Shown in pieces: positions 5,724 through 6,813 of a stretch of 6,813 nucleotides of DNA. A program made the translations under genes and the position numbers. The notes under the pieces were generated by a model. That model ran no database searches, was not told the DNA's origin, and saw nothing but the letters and a program-made list of their open reading frames with translations. Numbering within the stretch: position 1 is the stretch's first letter; every line of letters starts with the position of its first letter. The DNA is from an uncultured Clostridia bacterium (GTDB lineage Bacteria > Bacillota > Clostridia > Lachnospirales > CAG-274): the NCBI GenBank assembly GCA_947629215.1, contig CANRCU010000129.1, forward strand, positions 1 through 6,813, in the 5' to 3' direction.

Positions 5724-6813
5724 TATTTTTCCTCCCGTTCAAGTATAACGGCATTATCCAGATATATTTTATAAGTCGTGTGCTTATCTATCTGATCGTT
5801 TATTGAAAACGGAAATTCATTTCCCTGAACATATTTCTCATAGAGTATCCTTGTACCGTCGCTGTCCACGGCAACCGCTTTTACAAGATAATTTTGTTCA
5901 AGATATGATTCGTCCTCAACGGTCTCAAGCCTTGTACGTACATTGTTCGGTATATTGCCGTTCTCGTCACGCTCGACTTCTTCGCCCGTATCCTCGTCAA
6001 CAACAATGGTCTTCATGGGTGGTTCGCCTATAAAATCGGGGATAACGGGTATGCTGACAGCCCTCTTTACGGGGTCTATCGGCGCAGGGGTATATGCCGT
6101 GGTCGTTTCGGTAGTGCTTTCCTCCGTAAGTTTCAATGCAGGATCGGGACCTTTGCTGACAGTCAGCGTCACAATATACCCGTGCGGTACTTTGGTACCG
6201 GCAGGTATACCCTGAACAGCTATCTGTCCTGCCGGGTATTTGTCACTGTAAGCCTCGATATACTTTATTGTAAAGTTTTCAAGCAGCATTTCAGCTTCTT
6301 CCGTTTCTTTGCCGACAACATCGGGGACGGGTATGGCTTCCTCGCTCGAACCGAGGCTGATATATAATATGACCTTATCGTCGCTGCCTATTTCCGTACC
6401 TGCGGCAGGGGTCTGGCGTATTATAGTACCGACCGGTATTCTGTCGTTATGTTCGTATTTAAAATCGTCTATATGGATATTTTTTGAAGAAAGCAGATTT
6501 ATAGCTTCTTCTTCGGTCATATCAAGCACATTTTCCATAGGAACGGTTTCGCTGCCAAGGCTGACCGTAAGCGTTATGCGTGAATCCTTAGGCACACGCA
6601 CGCCCTTGTCTATGCTCTGCGCCATAACAATGCCTGCCTCTTTGGTCTTATCGTTGACATTGTTTTTGGTGAGATACAATTTGCTTGAGGATGCCAATTG
6701 TTCCGCATCTTCTATCTTCATTTCCAGAAAATCGGGAACGACAACCGTCGGATTGATAACATTAGTATAGAAGAAATACAACCCGAAAGTCATTACCGCA
6801 ATTATAACTGCCG
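5720..6813 (-). CDS. prkC: PASTA-domain Ser/Thr protein kinase, extracellular C-terminal part (5' end outside window)
   Basis: PrkC/StkP/PknB kinases sense peptidoglycan or lipid II fragments outside the cell through PASTA repeats and phosphorylate cytoplasmic targets. Only the C-terminal part is here; the kinase domain would lie beyond the right edge, so its presence is inferred. Counting from the Met at 6793, which is not the true start because the frame stays open to the window edge: the end of a membrane helix (upstream residues AVIIAV, then MTFGLYFFY), PASTA 1 (about 16-80), PASTA 2 (82-148), PASTA 3 (152-215), a Thr/Pro-rich linker (220-240) and a C-terminal domain of about 115 residues. 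PASTA hallmarks are VVVPDFLEM, IIRQTPAAGTEI and IPVPDVVG, each repeat ending in (S/T)VSxG or ISLGS. The last domain does not look like a PASTA repeat and may be beta-rich, analogous to the extra C-terminal domain of other PrkC proteins. The stop overlaps the rsgA TTG. Confidence 0.92.
   Translation of the reverse strand, partial: AVIIAVMTFGLYFFYTNVINPTVVVPDFLEMKIEDAEQLASSSKLYLTKNNVNDKTKEAGIVMAQSIDKGVRVPKDSRITLTVSLGSETVPMENVLDMTEEEAINLLSSKNIHIDDFKYEHNDRIPVGTIIRQTPAAGTEIGSDDKVILYISLGSSEEAIPVPDVVGKETEEAEMLLENFTIKYIEAYSDKYPAGQIAVQGIPAGTKVPHGYIVTLTVSKGPDPALKLTEESTTETTTAYTPAPIDPVKRAVSIPVIPDFIGEPPMKTIVVDEDTGEEVERDENGNIPNNVRTRLETVEDESYLEQNYLVKAVAVDSDGTRILYEKYVQGNEFPFSINDQIDKHTTYKIYLDNAVILEREEKY
5731..5735 (-). 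promoter_or_regulatory. Ribosome binding site supporting the TTG start of rsgA
   Basis: GGAGG on the minus strand, 7 bases before TTG 5723 and inside the end of the kinase gene. It supports a non-ATG start with stop-start overlap. Confidence 0.8.

Noticed and set aside
6309..6770. 153-codon plus-strand open frame
   Set aside because: Shadow of the PASTA repeats read backwards; low-complexity Ser/Leu-rich composition and no support.

Overview
The window looks like chromosomal DNA from a Gram-positive, low-to-moderate GC Firmicute, most likely a Clostridia-class anaerobe. The evidence is the gene order (PASTA kinase - rsgA - rpe - thiN, the classic Firmicute order), an LTA-synthase-type membrane enzyme, strong AGGAG/GGAGG ribosome binding sites, frequent ATA codons and AT-rich intergenic DNA. 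The genus is not identifiable from the sequence alone. All convincing genes lie on the minus strand.

From the right edge leftwards, a tightly packed five-gene operon runs from 6813 to 1571. It holds the extracellular PASTA part of a Ser/Thr kinase (prkC-type, 5' end outside the window), rsgA (ribosome-assembly GTPase), rpe (ribulose-phosphate 3-epimerase), thiN (thiamine pyrophosphokinase) and an LTA-synthase/phosphoglycerol-transferase family membrane protein. The kinase and rsgA overlap by TTGA, rpe and thiN by ATGA, and the last gene starts one base after the thiN stop, so translational coupling is likely. The operon joins cell-wall sensing, ribosome maturation, pentose-phosphate and thiamine metabolism, and envelope glycerophosphate polymer synthesis.

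The gap at 1144-1570 (about 430 bases) has no convincing gene but is rich in structure. Just after the operon come an AT-rich hairpin (1501-1527), a 14-bp perfect inverted repeat with a nested hairpin that should act as terminator (1451-1495), and two smaller hairpins (1393-1444). Further left, a perfect consensus sigma-A promoter on the minus strand (1301-1329) is followed only about 35 bases downstream of its expected start by a 19-bp stem with a U-tract (1211-1258). This layout predicts either a short RNA of about 85 nt or a premature terminator in the leader of the next gene.

The left part holds a 128-residue protein of unknown function (757-1143), a promoter with a consensus -10 just after its stop, and the first 222 codons of uvrC (nucleotide excision repair), which runs off the left edge. 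Most of the window is ordinary housekeeping DNA. The promoter/terminator pair and the structured region at 1211-1527 are what stand out.
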